A DNA stretch of 43,120 nt. Source: an uncultured Prevotellaceae bacterium (GTDB lineage Bacteria; Bacteroidota; Bacteroidia; Bacteroidales; Bacteroidaceae). Location: positions 1 to 43,120 of the forward strand of contig CADBHI010000016.1 in assembly GCA_902794405.1 (NCBI GenBank), read 5' to 3'. Made by a program: the position numbers and the translations under genes. Shown piece by piece: positions 1-5,976 of this stretch. How positions within the stretch are numbered: position 1 is the stretch's first letter; each line of letters opens with the position of its first letter. The notes under the pieces were generated by a model. That model was not told where the DNA came from. It made no database searches and saw only the letters and a program-made list of their open reading frames with translations.

Positions 1-361
1 CCGGTGTGGCCTCACCATTCTCGATGGCCTGCAGCTGCTCGGCGTAGCCGTCGAGCCAATTGCGCAGGTTGTCGGGCATATCGTCCTGCAGAAGCTGACC
101 CTTCTCTGAATAGCCAATGACGGGCACCGTACGGTCATCGCCAGAGATGACCACGAAGCCACCTTCCTCAGCATTGAAGATATAGAAAGGCTCTTTGTCA
201 GCCATTACCCTTTTGCTGCGTGAAGAAGCCTGATTGGCATTAAACTGCTTACCCGGCATGAACTGGCGGGCCTTTTGCAGCGCTTCACTACGGCTCACAG
301 GCTCAGCATTCGCAACCAGTACTGCGATGACACTCAACATAAAAACATACAGTTTCTTCAT
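1..361 (-). CDS. C10 (streptopain-like) peptidase, 5' part only
   Basis: Partial gene that runs off the left edge; about 120 residues are visible. It opens with a signal peptide (MKKLYVFMLSVIAVLVANA) followed by a propeptide like that of C10 cysteine peptidases (Spi/propeptide family): an EALQKA helix and then the strand pattern GGFVVISGDDR, with VPVIGYSEKG after it. The same pattern (KGFVIVSGDDR, then ILGYCDNG) is in the complete C10 peptidase at 8091-12092, so the two are probably paralogues. The catalytic Cys and His would lie outside the window, so activity cannot be judged. An ATG at 361 fits a promoter box about 65 bases upstream. Family members are exported proteases. The family call from the propeptide is good; the full product is inferred. 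Confidence 0.8.
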   Translation of the reverse strand, partial: MKKLYVFMLSVIAVLVANAEPVSRSEALQKARQFMPGKQFNANQASSRSKRVMADKEPFYIFNAEEGGFVVISGDDRTVPVIGYSEKGQLLQDDMPDNLRNWLDGYAEQLQAIENGEATP

Positions 362-426
362 ATTGCTTACTCGTTTTAGGATAATTATTGTTTTTAGGCC
401 TGGCTGACTTCATTAATTTACGTCTG

Positions 427-457
427 CAAAGATATTGATTATTTTTGAAATTACCAA
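427..457 (-). promoter_or_regulatory. Bacteroidetes-type promoter for the C10 peptidase gene
   Basis: On the minus strand TTG (457-455) is followed after 20 bases by TATCTTTG (434-427), the Bacteroidetes -33/-7 form. The predicted transcript start lies about 60 bases upstream of the ATG at 361. Confidence 0.65.
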
Positions 458-470
458 GAATAAAAACAAA

Positions 471-502
471 AAACTCCGATTCCATGATTAGAATCGGAGT
501 TT
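471..502 (-). terminator. Rho-independent terminator after the dockerin-like remnant
   Basis: Perfect 12-bp arms AAACTCCGATTC and GAATCGGAGTTT enclose an 8-base loop. On the minus strand the stem is followed by a T-rich run (TTTTTTGTTTTT). It starts 25 bases past the stop codon at 527, so it ends transcription coming from the dockerin-like ORF or from the toxin-antitoxin operon upstream of it. Confidence 0.8.
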
Positions 503-526
503 ATCGTCTTTTTTATTCACATTAAT

Positions 527-685
527 TTACTGCGGTTCCAATACCCTTAGCTCTCTGGAGCTGGCATTGTTGGTGCCCAGTATCTTGTCTACGATCACGC
601 CAATGTCGGTCACGGTCACTTGTCCGTCGCCGTTGGCGTCGGCACCATATAACGAGAAGCCGCCGGCTTTTTGTTGGGTTTGCAT
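527..685 (-). pseudogene. Dockerin-like calcium-binding repeat remnant
   Basis: A 52-residue reading frame beginning MQTQQKAGG with a single dockerin type I-like half repeat: GADANGDGQVTVTDIG followed by a hydrophobic helix ending in KILG. The Asp/Asn pattern D-x-N-x-D-G-x-V-x-x-x-D is the calcium loop. In Bacteroidales proteins this module normally sits at the very C-terminus of a large secreted protein. Here an in-frame TAA lies two codons before the ATG and no signal peptide or catalytic domain precedes it. A strong terminator follows it directly. I infer the tail of a deleted gene, left with its own terminator; a translated 52-residue protein cannot be excluded. Confidence 0.5.
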
Positions 686-750
686 TATTTAACTCTCTAC
701 GGGGCATGGGGATTACTCTCTTACGTTAGCGTTGGTTGAAATGAAAAACT

Positions 751-1317
751 TTAGGACTGCTTTTCAACGGTTTCCAAAGCGTCCTTGAATGGTTTCAAGT
801 CGAAATAGAGCAGACGGGTGTCATCGTTGATGTCCGTCTCTGTGAAGAATTTGAAGCCTCCCTTGTCCTCATAGAACGAGACGGCATCGGCGTAGGCATC
901 TACGGTAAGGAAACGGCAGCCAGAGCGGTTACCGAAAGCAAAAAGTGCCTTGACATACTGCAGAATCTGTTCGCCTATGCCTTGGTGTGCATAGTTCTCG
1001 CTGACAGCGAGACGGCCAATCTTGACGGCAGGATAATGATTGCGCTGCTTCACGTAGGGAATCTTCCTATTGATGCGGTTGCGCGTCTTCTTGTCGTCCT
1101 CCTCAAACTTGATTGTGTCGTTAAGCAGGGAAAAATAGGCCACGATGTCGCCGGTCTTGGGATTCTGCAAGAGATAAGTGACAGCCAGCAGCTGCTCCTG
1201 ATAGTCCTTGGCCTCCTGCATGAGGAATTCGTTCAAGTCGCCATCTTTGCTCTTGAACTCAGGGATGACCGTGGTCTTGGTCAGAATGCTCAGTGCCAAA
1301 TCTTCGATGCGTATCAT
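751..1317 (-). CDS. GNAT-family acetyltransferase, probable toxin of a type II toxin-antitoxin pair
   Basis: 188 residues with the layout of TacT/AtaT-like toxins. An early FKSKDGDLNEFL stretch is followed by a central strand with KIGRLAVSE, then the acetyl-CoA loop AHQGIGEQIL (around residue 110), and a C-terminal LTVDAYADAVSFYEDKGGFKF segment typical of GNAT folds. Family members acetylate the amino group of charged aminoacyl-tRNA and so block translation; which tRNA is hit here is unknown. Its ATG overlaps the stop codon of the 52-residue gene upstream (TGATG), the coupling usual for an antitoxin-toxin operon. It has no membrane segment or signal peptide, so it should be cytoplasmic. The catalytic Tyr (in FYEDKG) and the CoA loop are both present, so the toxin looks intact. 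Confidence 0.82.
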   Translation of the reverse strand: MIRIEDLALSILTKTTVIPEFKSKDGDLNEFLMQEAKDYQEQLLAVTYLLQNPKTGDIVAYFSLLNDTIKFEEDDKKTRNRINRKIPYVKQRNHYPAVKIGRLAVSENYAHQGIGEQILQYVKALFAFGNRSGCRFLTVDAYADAVSFYEDKGGFKFFTETDINDDTRLLYFDLKPFKDALETVEKQS

Positions 1318-1475
1318 CAGAGGACGAAGGTGGTTATGCGCTTGAACTTCTCATACGTTTCCCTTGCCTTGGTGACTTCTTCGGCTGACACTGGTGTAGG
1401 GTGCTCAAGGTTGTACTTGAAGCGCTCCACGTCCTTACCCTTCAGTACGGGTGTTTCTTTAATCGGTCTTGCCAT
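1317..1475 (-). CDS. Small antitoxin partner of the GNAT toxin
   Basis: A 52-residue, highly charged protein (MARPIKETPVLKGKDVERF at the start, YEKFKRITTFVL at the end). It lies immediately upstream of the GNAT toxin gene and shares one base with it. It does not look like the DUF1778 ribbon-helix-helix antitoxins common with GNAT toxins. I recognise it as a short Bacteroidetes-type antitoxin by position, size and charge, not by a named domain. I chose the ATG at 1475 and not the upstream in-frame ATG at 1568, because the promoter box at 1508-1515 and a 16-bp palindrome lie between them. The palindrome just before the ATG suggests self-repression by the antitoxin or the toxin-antitoxin complex. 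Confidence 0.72.
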   Translation of the reverse strand: MARPIKETPVLKGKDVERFKYNLEHPTPVSAEEVTKARETYEKFKRITTFVL

Positions 1476-1476
1476 A

Positions 1477-1515
1477 ATAAATACGTATTTATGTGAAATT
1501 TCGGCTGCAAAGGTA
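1477..1515 (-). promoter_or_regulatory. Promoter -7 box and palindromic operator of the GNAT toxin-antitoxin operon
   Basis: TACCTTTG lies at 1515-1508 on the minus strand. A perfect 16-bp palindrome, ATAAATACGTATTTAT, occupies 1477-1492, directly before the antitoxin ATG. The palindrome covers the expected start of the transcript, so a bound repressor would block it. The orphan antitoxin at 1889-2026 has the same arrangement at the same distances. Base positions are seen directly; the operator role is inferred. Confidence 0.65.
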
Positions 1516-1679
1516 CAAAAAAAATTCAAATAAACCGCATTTGGGGAAGATATTAACACGATTCCCACACTAAAGTGTGCATTTTGTCAAGAGAAGCGCT
1601 ATATTGAGAATGGGAATAGTCCCAGAAAATCATTAAATTGTTAATTTACAATGAAGAATTTATCATTGATTGCGTCGGT

Positions 1680-1885
1680 TTAGAGTCTGAGCAAGTCTTT
1701 GACGGAATAGATGCGGCTCAGTGCCTCGAAAGAGAAGTACTGGTCGTCCATAATCATCCATTCCTCTCGCTGCTCATGTAGAACGTATTGTCATAGTCAT
1801 CAAGGATGGCCTTCACGTCGCGGCTGAGTTGGTCGGGGTCAATCACCAGATAGATGAAAATATTAGTATCAAGCAAGTATCGCAT
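1680..1885 (-). pseudogene. Broken PIN-domain (VapC-like) toxin
   Basis: The frame starting at 1885 reads MRYLLDTNIFIYLVIDPDQ, the classic PIN start with the first catalytic Asp in LLDTN, followed by AILDDYDNTFYMSSE. It stops after only 43 residues at 1754. Functional PIN toxins have about 125-140 residues and three or four acidic residues, so the later catalytic acids are missing. Bases 1762-1680 hold another open frame ending DDQYFSFEALSRIYSVKDLL, which could be the tail of the same or another gene after deletion and frameshift. It follows a complete antitoxin gene by three bases (TGA CCC ATG), the normal toxin position. VapC-type toxins are ribonucleases; this copy should be inactive. Confidence 0.65.
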
Positions 1886-1888
1886 GGG

Positions 1889-2026
1889 TCAGTCGAACAT
1901 TTCTGGGGCTACGAATGTAAATGCAGGCTGATACTTCACGGCGGCTTCCCATGTAGGGTTGTGCCTTTTCTCCTCTTTCACCTCTTTGTGGGTGCTGGGA
2001 GTGCTGTTCTTTGTTTCGTTTGCCAT
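1889..2026 (-). CDS. Orphan antitoxin of the broken PIN toxin
   Basis: A 45-residue protein, MANETKNSTPSTHKEVK at the start and TFVAPEMFD at the end. It is charged in the first half and hydrophobic in the second. Size, its position three bases upstream of the PIN start, and its own promoter and operator identify it as the antitoxin partner of the truncated toxin. I do not recognise a named DNA-binding fold. The ATG at 2026 is preferred over the in-frame ATG at 2071 because the promoter box at 2059-2066 lies between them. With its toxin broken, it may persist as a free antitoxin that could cross-regulate the neighbouring locus, whose operator it resembles. That last point is inference. Confidence 0.6.
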   Translation of the reverse strand: MANETKNSTPSTHKEVKEEKRHNPTWEAAVKYQPAFTFVAPEMFD

Positions 2027-2028
2027 AA

Positions 2029-2066
2029 CAAATATGTATTTGGTTGTAATTACGGGTGCAAAGGTA
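2029..2066 (-). promoter_or_regulatory. Promoter -7 box and palindromic operator of the orphan antitoxin
   Basis: TACCTTTG at 2066-2059 and the near-palindrome CAAATATGTATTTG at 2029-2042 (only the two central bases do not pair). Distances to the ATG match those of the operator at 1477-1515: the palindrome centre is 9.5 bases and the box 33-40 bases upstream in both. Confidence 0.62.
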
Positions 2067-2264
2067 AGCATTTTCCTTGGACTGGCAAAGAAAACTCCGT
2101 ATTATTTATCCGTCTATAGTGTGCAGAGTCAACCAGAATGGGGTACAAATGGGTAATGAGTTTCAGTTGGGGTGTGAAGTCTATTCCTCGCAGCACATGA
2201 AGTCGTGCAAGCTCAAGGGCGATGTCATTTGTCTGCTCGTTCATAAGATTACAGAAGAAAAAAC

Positions 2265-2330
2265 CCGGTGCCTTTTGAGAAAAACCCACCGAGTTTTGAG
2301 AAAAAGGAACCGCCTTTTGAAAATTCCTGG
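2265..2330. repeat. Imperfect tandem repeat, 22-base period, three units
   Basis: Units at 2265-2286, 2287-2308 and 2309-2330 share a core CC-G-x-x-TTTTGA followed by an A-run. They differ at several places but keep the 22-base spacing exactly. The unit length matches the repeat at 32401-32488. Confidence 0.6.
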
Positions 2331-2408
2331 CCTGGGAATTTTTATTTTCGTTTTTGTCTCATGGCAACCGTTTCCCTATATATTGTAAATCGCACTTTTT
2401 AAGTAGCA

Positions 2409-2455
2409 CTTCTCACACCTCCCTCACCTAACTTGGGTGTGAGAGGTGTGAGAAG
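2409..2455. repeat. Large intergenic hairpin, 20-base arms
   Basis: Arms 2409-2428 and 2436-2455 pair with two mismatches around a 7-base loop; the outer 13 pairs are perfect (CTTCTCACACCTC). It lies beyond the stop codon of the GWDG partner gene (2574). No T-run follows on either strand, so it is more like a palindromic repeat element than a standard terminator, though it could stop transcription or protect mRNA ends. Confidence 0.65.
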
Positions 2456-2573
2456 TGAGGGTTGTTTTCTGTGATTAACTATATATAGCCACGGCATTCT
2501 CTTTAATACTTCCATATTCTTCAGAACATATCCAACGTTCAAAAGGCCGAAAAAGTGGTAGTCTATAAAAAGG

Positions 2574-3017
2574 CTACAATTCATGAAGCCCTTTTTGGGC
2601 AATATCGACCAATTCACGTTGTATAGCGAGTGTCAGAAAATCTTGCTCTACACCTGCAGTAACTGTACTGAGCATCTTACCACCTACCAGATTCTCCCCA
2701 TTGACAGTAATAAAGATACCTGCATGAGAGGGCATACTATCTGTGGGACATTCTCTCACATCATACAGAACTCCTTTCAGTTGGATACTCCGAATATCAT
2801 TCACCAACATTTCCGCATAACCGTAAAGTTTGCGATTTTTCCTCTGCGGTATATTTTTCACGTCGTCTAACCAAAAAGGGAATGACATCCGCATAACGGA
2901 GATATACTCTTCTTGGATGGATGATCTCAGACAGAATGCCTCCGGCTGTATCACACCATTAATAATCATACGTGGCGAAGAGATTGCCCGCGCTATGTTT
3001 TCGTTGTCAGCAATCAT
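2574..3017 (-). CDS. Uncharacterised partner of the GWDG-motif protein
   Basis: 147 residues, no signal peptide or membrane segment. Visible landmarks: IARAISSPRMIINGVIQPEAF near the start, then EEYISVMRM, a central basic stretch (PQRKNRKLYGY), and a C-terminal CPTDSMPSHAGIFITVNGE segment. The pattern R-x-x-SP-x-x-I-x-x-G-x-I-x-x-x-AF, then E-x-x-SV-x-R, then a late His-containing strand, resembles a widespread uncharacterised family that in other bacteria sits directly after genes for GWDG-motif proteins (general knowledge, not searched). The gene follows its partner by five bases and must be co-transcribed. Function unknown; a defence, toxin-antitoxin or phage-derived role is possible from the neighbourhood. 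It should not be called a toxin from the sequence alone. Confidence 0.7.
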   Translation of the reverse strand: MIADNENIARAISSPRMIINGVIQPEAFCLRSSIQEEYISVMRMSFPFWLDDVKNIPQRKNRKLYGYAEMLVNDIRSIQLKGVLYDVRECPTDSMPSHAGIFITVNGENLVGGKMLSTVTAGVEQDFLTLAIQRELVDIAQKGLHEL

Positions 3018-3022
3018 GGAAC

Positions 3023-3487
3023 CTAAATTCTCTTCATCGTGTCAAGAACAGCCTTTGGCGAGAATTTCAGGTTGTTTTCACCCTTTGCCTCACCGTTTTG
3101 TATCATATAGTAAGAGAATCCGTTGACACCAATATTAATACCCGACTTTCTCTCTTTGTTCTGAAGCAGAAGCGTGCCATTGGCCGCAGGAAAAATTGTC
3201 CATCCTTGCAAGTCTATATCCTTACTCTTTTGCAGCAGACTTTTAAAATTTTTCACGACATCCCGATTAAGTGGTAAAGCGTCATCACCATCCCATCCTC
3301 GCTCATACTCCTGAAAGTCGGACAACCGCTCTAACATTTCCGTATATACCAGACTCCTGGGAATTGCGACACTCTGTGACTTGACCAGTTTGCTTATGAA
3401 GTCAAGTGTGCGTTGCAAGTAGTTCTCGTTGTCTGCAATATAGCTTAGTTGCTGTAGCAGTTGTGCATTAAGTTCTATTGTAGTCAT
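3023..3487 (-). CDS. GWDG-motif protein, first gene of an uncharacterised two-gene cassette
   Basis: 154 residues, predicted cytoplasmic. An N-terminal helical half (LNAQLLQQLSYIADNENYL, then LERLSDFQEYE) leads into ERGWDGDDALPLNRDVV at about residues 64-80. After that come beta strands with TIFPAANGTLLLQN and INIGVNGFSYYMIQN. The order helix, GWDG-x-x-A-x-P, then 'P-x-x-x-G' strands is the mark of a broad bacterial family of unknown function. I use the ATG at 3487 and not the earlier one at 3532, which lies inside the promoter -7 box. A hairpin between promoter and ATG may be an operator. The partner gene starts five bases after the stop. The pair is self-contained: own promoter, two genes, hairpin behind. 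Confidence 0.72.
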   Translation of the reverse strand: MTTIELNAQLLQQLSYIADNENYLQRTLDFISKLVKSQSVAIPRSLVYTEMLERLSDFQEYERGWDGDDALPLNRDVVKNFKSLLQKSKDIDLQGWTIFPAANGTLLLQNKERKSGINIGVNGFSYYMIQNGEAKGENNLKFSPKAVLDTMKRI

Positions 3488-3510
3488 AATTGAGCAAATT
3501 AAAATGTGTG

Positions 3511-3560
3511 TGCACCGGAATGCACGGTGCAAAGATAGAGATTTAATATGAAACCACCAA
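3511..3560 (-). promoter_or_regulatory. Promoter and possible operator hairpin of the GWDG cassette
   Basis: On the minus strand TTG (3560-3558), 20 bases, then TATCTTTG (3537-3530). TGCACCG (3511-3517) and CGGTGCA (3525-3531) form a 7-bp inverted repeat that overlaps the end of the -7 box and the likely transcript start, the place for a repressor site. Confidence 0.62.
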
Positions 3561-3613
3561 ATTTTTGGTTAACTATTTGGAGACAAGTTACCAAGCGAGG
3601 GAACAGACTGCGG

Positions 3614-5191
3614 TCACGGACAGACTGCACGGATGGTCATACCGACATAGCGGTCTTCCCACGCTTCGTTTGCCTTCCCCCAAAACGAATCGATTTCATA
3701 ACAGATGGCATGCTTATTGGCGCCTGGGCTCAGGTCTGTTGTCCAGCAGTATATCTGCTCCACCACACTCGTGGAACCGGCATGCGGGAAATAGATGCAG
3801 TTGCCATTGGGTCCCGTCGCCTTCATGACTGTACGACCATTCAGCAGCACGTTTTCGAAAGTACACTTGTCCACAAGTTCCTGAAACTCCTTGGGGGTGG
3901 GTATGCGCCAGTCGCCGCCCAGGAATTCGTGGGCGGCATCGTCCTCAAGGTCGAGTCGAGTCTTTCCGTCTACCTTGCCCCATCGGCTGTCGGTCACGTA
4001 TTTTGAGAACTTGCTGAAATCCCTGTCATCTTCGTTCACTTCCTTGCACAACTTATAGCTCTGCCAGTCATAATGCTCTTGCTTTGGTTCCAGCTCGCCC
4101 CATGCAATGTAATAGCCATTTTCATTCTCCGTGCGGGCACCTAAATTGGCCGATGCCCAGCGCACAGAAAGTCCAAGGTCTACAGCCTTGATGTCGCTGG
4201 GCTTGGGCAGAGGGTCCAATTCAACGATAGCCATTCGCAGGAAATGGGAAGCATAGTCGATGGAATCCTGCAACTCTTCGTTCTGGTTGTTGATGACGGG
4301 TAGGTAGAGATGCTCCTTCAGTCCGTCGTGCTCAATCACGTAGGATCTCATGGCTATAGCACGCTGATGGTTACTGTTAAGCGCCTGATAGCTCGCTACG
4401 GTATAATCCCCAGGATTAATGGTGGCGAGCAGCTTCTGGGCTTCCGCAATGTTACGGTCAAGGACGTTTAGTTTCAGAAACACGGTATCAGGCGCTGCCC
4501 CCCGCTCTTTTACAGGACGTATGGGGAGTCCCTCGCATCTGTCTACCGTCCAAAAATGCGAAACACCTAACAGATCGATCGAGAACACTTCCAACGCCCT
4601 GCTCTTCGCACCATCCTTGCACCACATCTTGGTATCGTTGTCCCAGGTTATCAGCACGTTGTCCTGCATCCTTCCTGTGGACGGAAAGAATACCGAGTTG
4701 CCGTTAGTTCCTATCAGCTGGTAACCGTAAACGCCGTTGCTGATGGTGGGTCTCATCCTGCAACACACCTCGTCGGTAGTATACGTATCATAAAGATGAC
4801 TCACCTCCTCACTTGTTGGCAGGCGCCAACCTTTGCCCAAGATAACCGTTGCTGCATCATCCTGCGGCTGAAGAAGTGCACCATCCTTATAATACATCTG
4901 GGAGGCTTGCAGCTTGTAAGTATCCCACGAATAGACCTCCTTGGGCTCAGTCTCGCCCCAGGCAAAGAAGTCGCCAGTATCCTCGGGCCGCTTTGCGCCT
5001 AAGTTCTTGGTGGCAATCATGAAATCGCCGACTCCAAGGTCTACGTAGTCATCGTTCGTCTCGTACTCGGCATACCTGATTACTATCGGTTTCGGCTCGG
5101 GCTGTGGCTCCGGAACAACATCATCATCCTTCTGGCATGATGCAAGCGCACACATCAGGAGAGATAAAAACACATAAAATACTTTCTTCAT
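3614..5191 (-). CDS. Surface lipoprotein with two Fib_succ_major/DUF1566-like domains
   Basis: 525 residues. The start MKKVFYVFLSLLMCALASC ends in a lipobox, so Cys19 should be lipidated; a Pro/Glu-rich linker follows. Two copies of the same domain are visible: residues about 45-230 (YVDLGVGDFMIATKNLGA, then FFAWGETEPKEVY, WRLPTSEEV, VFFPSTGR, LPIRPVK) and about 335-525 (VDLGLSVRWASANLGA, YYIAWGELEPKQ, WRIPTPKEF, IYFPHAG, MTIRAVCP). This is the pattern of the Fibrobacter/Bacteroidales 'major paralogous' or DUF1566 domain found in exported proteins of unknown function. A helical segment with many Leu and Asn separates the copies. It starts 12 bases after the alaS terminator T-run, so it may be expressed by read-through or from a promoter I cannot see. 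Confidence 0.8.
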   Translation of the reverse strand: MKKVFYVFLSLLMCALASCQKDDDVVPEPQPEPKPIVIRYAEYETNDDYVDLGVGDFMIATKNLGAKRPEDTGDFFAWGETEPKEVYSWDTYKLQASQMYYKDGALLQPQDDAATVILGKGWRLPTSEEVSHLYDTYTTDEVCCRMRPTISNGVYGYQLIGTNGNSVFFPSTGRMQDNVLITWDNDTKMWCKDGAKSRALEVFSIDLLGVSHFWTVDRCEGLPIRPVKERGAAPDTVFLKLNVLDRNIAEAQKLLATINPGDYTVASYQALNSNHQRAIAMRSYVIEHDGLKEHLYLPVINNQNEELQDSIDYASHFLRMAIVELDPLPKPSDIKAVDLGLSVRWASANLGARTENENGYYIAWGELEPKQEHYDWQSYKLCKEVNEDDRDFSKFSKYVTDSRWGKVDGKTRLDLEDDAAHEFLGGDWRIPTPKEFQELVDKCTFENVLLNGRTVMKATGPNGNCIYFPHAGSTSVVEQIYCWTTDLSPGANKHAICYEIDSFWGKANEAWEDRYVGMTIRAVCP

Positions 5192-5202
5192 CTTTCTCTC
5201 TG

Positions 5203-5231
5203 AAAAAAGGGAAGACCGTCGTCCTCCCTTT
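5203..5231 (-). terminator. Terminator or attenuator between alaS and the lipoprotein gene
   Basis: On the minus strand AAAGGGAGGAC pairs with GTCTTCCCTTT (arms 5231-5221 and 5216-5206, one G-T pair) around a 4-base loop, followed by TTTTTT. The lipoprotein ATG at 5191 lies only 12 bases further on, so any read-through feeds that gene. Confidence 0.72.
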
Positions 5232-5238
5232 CTGCTTT

Positions 5239-5976
5239 TTATAATTTTGCTAATTCTATCACTTTATCGACTGCGGCACTCAGGCCATCGGGGTTCTTAC
5301 CGCCAGCCTGGGCGAAATGGGGCTGTCCGCCACCACCACCCTGAATGAGCTTGGCAGCCTCACGCACCATCTGTCCGGCATTCAGGCTATGGTCACTCAC
5401 CATATCGTCGCTCATCATAATGGTGAGCTGAGGTTTGTCCTGATACTTCGTGCCAAGCACGCAGAGCAGCGAGCCTTCGACGGCAGCACGGATCTTGAAG
5501 GCCAAGTCCTTAGCTGCGGCTGGCTCCAAAGGCATCACGGCAGAAACGAGCTTCACGCCGTTCACCTCGCGTGCCTTCTCTACTAACTGCTTGGCGAAGC
5601 GCTCCACAGCCTGAGCCTGGAACGACTCTATCTCCTTCTTCATGCTGTCGTGTTCGTCGATATATTTGCGGATGACGCCCTGCAAATCCTTGGCATTGTT
5701 GAAGAACGACTTGACGACCTTCAGCAAGTCCTCGGTCTGGTAAAGCAGTTCCTCACACTCCTTGCCCGTCTTGGCCTCAATACGACGAATGCCGGCAGCA
5801 ACGCTGGCCTCGCTGATAATCTTGAAGAAGCCAATGCGACCCGTTGAGGTGGCGTGGATACCACCACAGAGCTCACATGACGGACCAAAGCGCATGACGC
5901 GTACCTTATCCACCGAAGAGGGCAATGGCACCCAGTTTCTTGGCTTCCTCCATCGGCATATCACGATGCTCGTCAC
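5239..5976 (-). CDS. alaS: Alanyl-tRNA synthetase, C-terminal part (frame-shifted from the N-terminal part)
   Basis: The true AlaS sequence in this frame begins around 5920 with [20 protein letters not shown]; the first ~20 residues of the open frame are out-of-frame noise. CGGIH supplies half of the zinc site of the editing domain. A linker with coiled-coil character follows ([20 protein letters not shown]), then the C-Ala/DHHA1 domain ending [15 protein letters not shown]. The stop at 5239 is followed by a terminator. The piece lacks the aminoacylation domain and has no start of its own that looks convincing. It must be joined to the upstream frame for a working enzyme of about 870 residues, the usual length. 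Confidence 0.85.
   Translation of the reverse strand: MTSIVICRWRKPRNWVPLPSSVDKVRVMRFGPSCELCGGIHATSTGRIGFFKIISEASVAAGIRRIEAKTGKECEELLYQTEDLLKVVKSFFNNAKDLQGVIRKYIDEHDSMKKEIESFQAQAVERFAKQLVEKAREVNGVKLVSAVMPLEPAAAKDLAFKIRAAVEGSLLCVLGTKYQDKPQLTIMMSDDMVSDHSLNAGQMVREAAKLIQGGGGGQPHFAQAGGKNPDGLSAAVDKVIELAKL

Larger units (their letters stand above)
2067..2573. other. Gene-poor stretch between the orphan antitoxin and the GWDG cassette
   Basis: No convincing gene. A minus-strand frame (2050-2244, starting MNEQTNDIALELARL) has 64 residues with some protein-like character, but it matches nothing I know and runs across the antitoxin promoter. The stretch also holds a 22-base-period repeat (2265-2330) and a large hairpin (2409-2455). 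Codon-like signal elsewhere is weak and the region is AT-rich. Confidence 0.5.

Noticed and set aside
1566-1579. CACACT-AA-AGTGTG palindrome upstream of the GNAT toxin-antitoxin promoter
   Set aside because: Short and too far upstream to assign a role; not shared by the second locus.
2050-2289. Open frame starting MGFSQKAPGFF or MNEQTNDIALELARL
   Set aside because: No family resemblance, no promoter, and it crosses the promoter box of the antitoxin gene; kept only as a weak possibility.
5906-5920. Programmed +1 frameshift in alaS
   Set aside because: The site has no known slippery or prfB-like signal, and four conserved residues are missing as well, so a deletion or assembly error is more likely.
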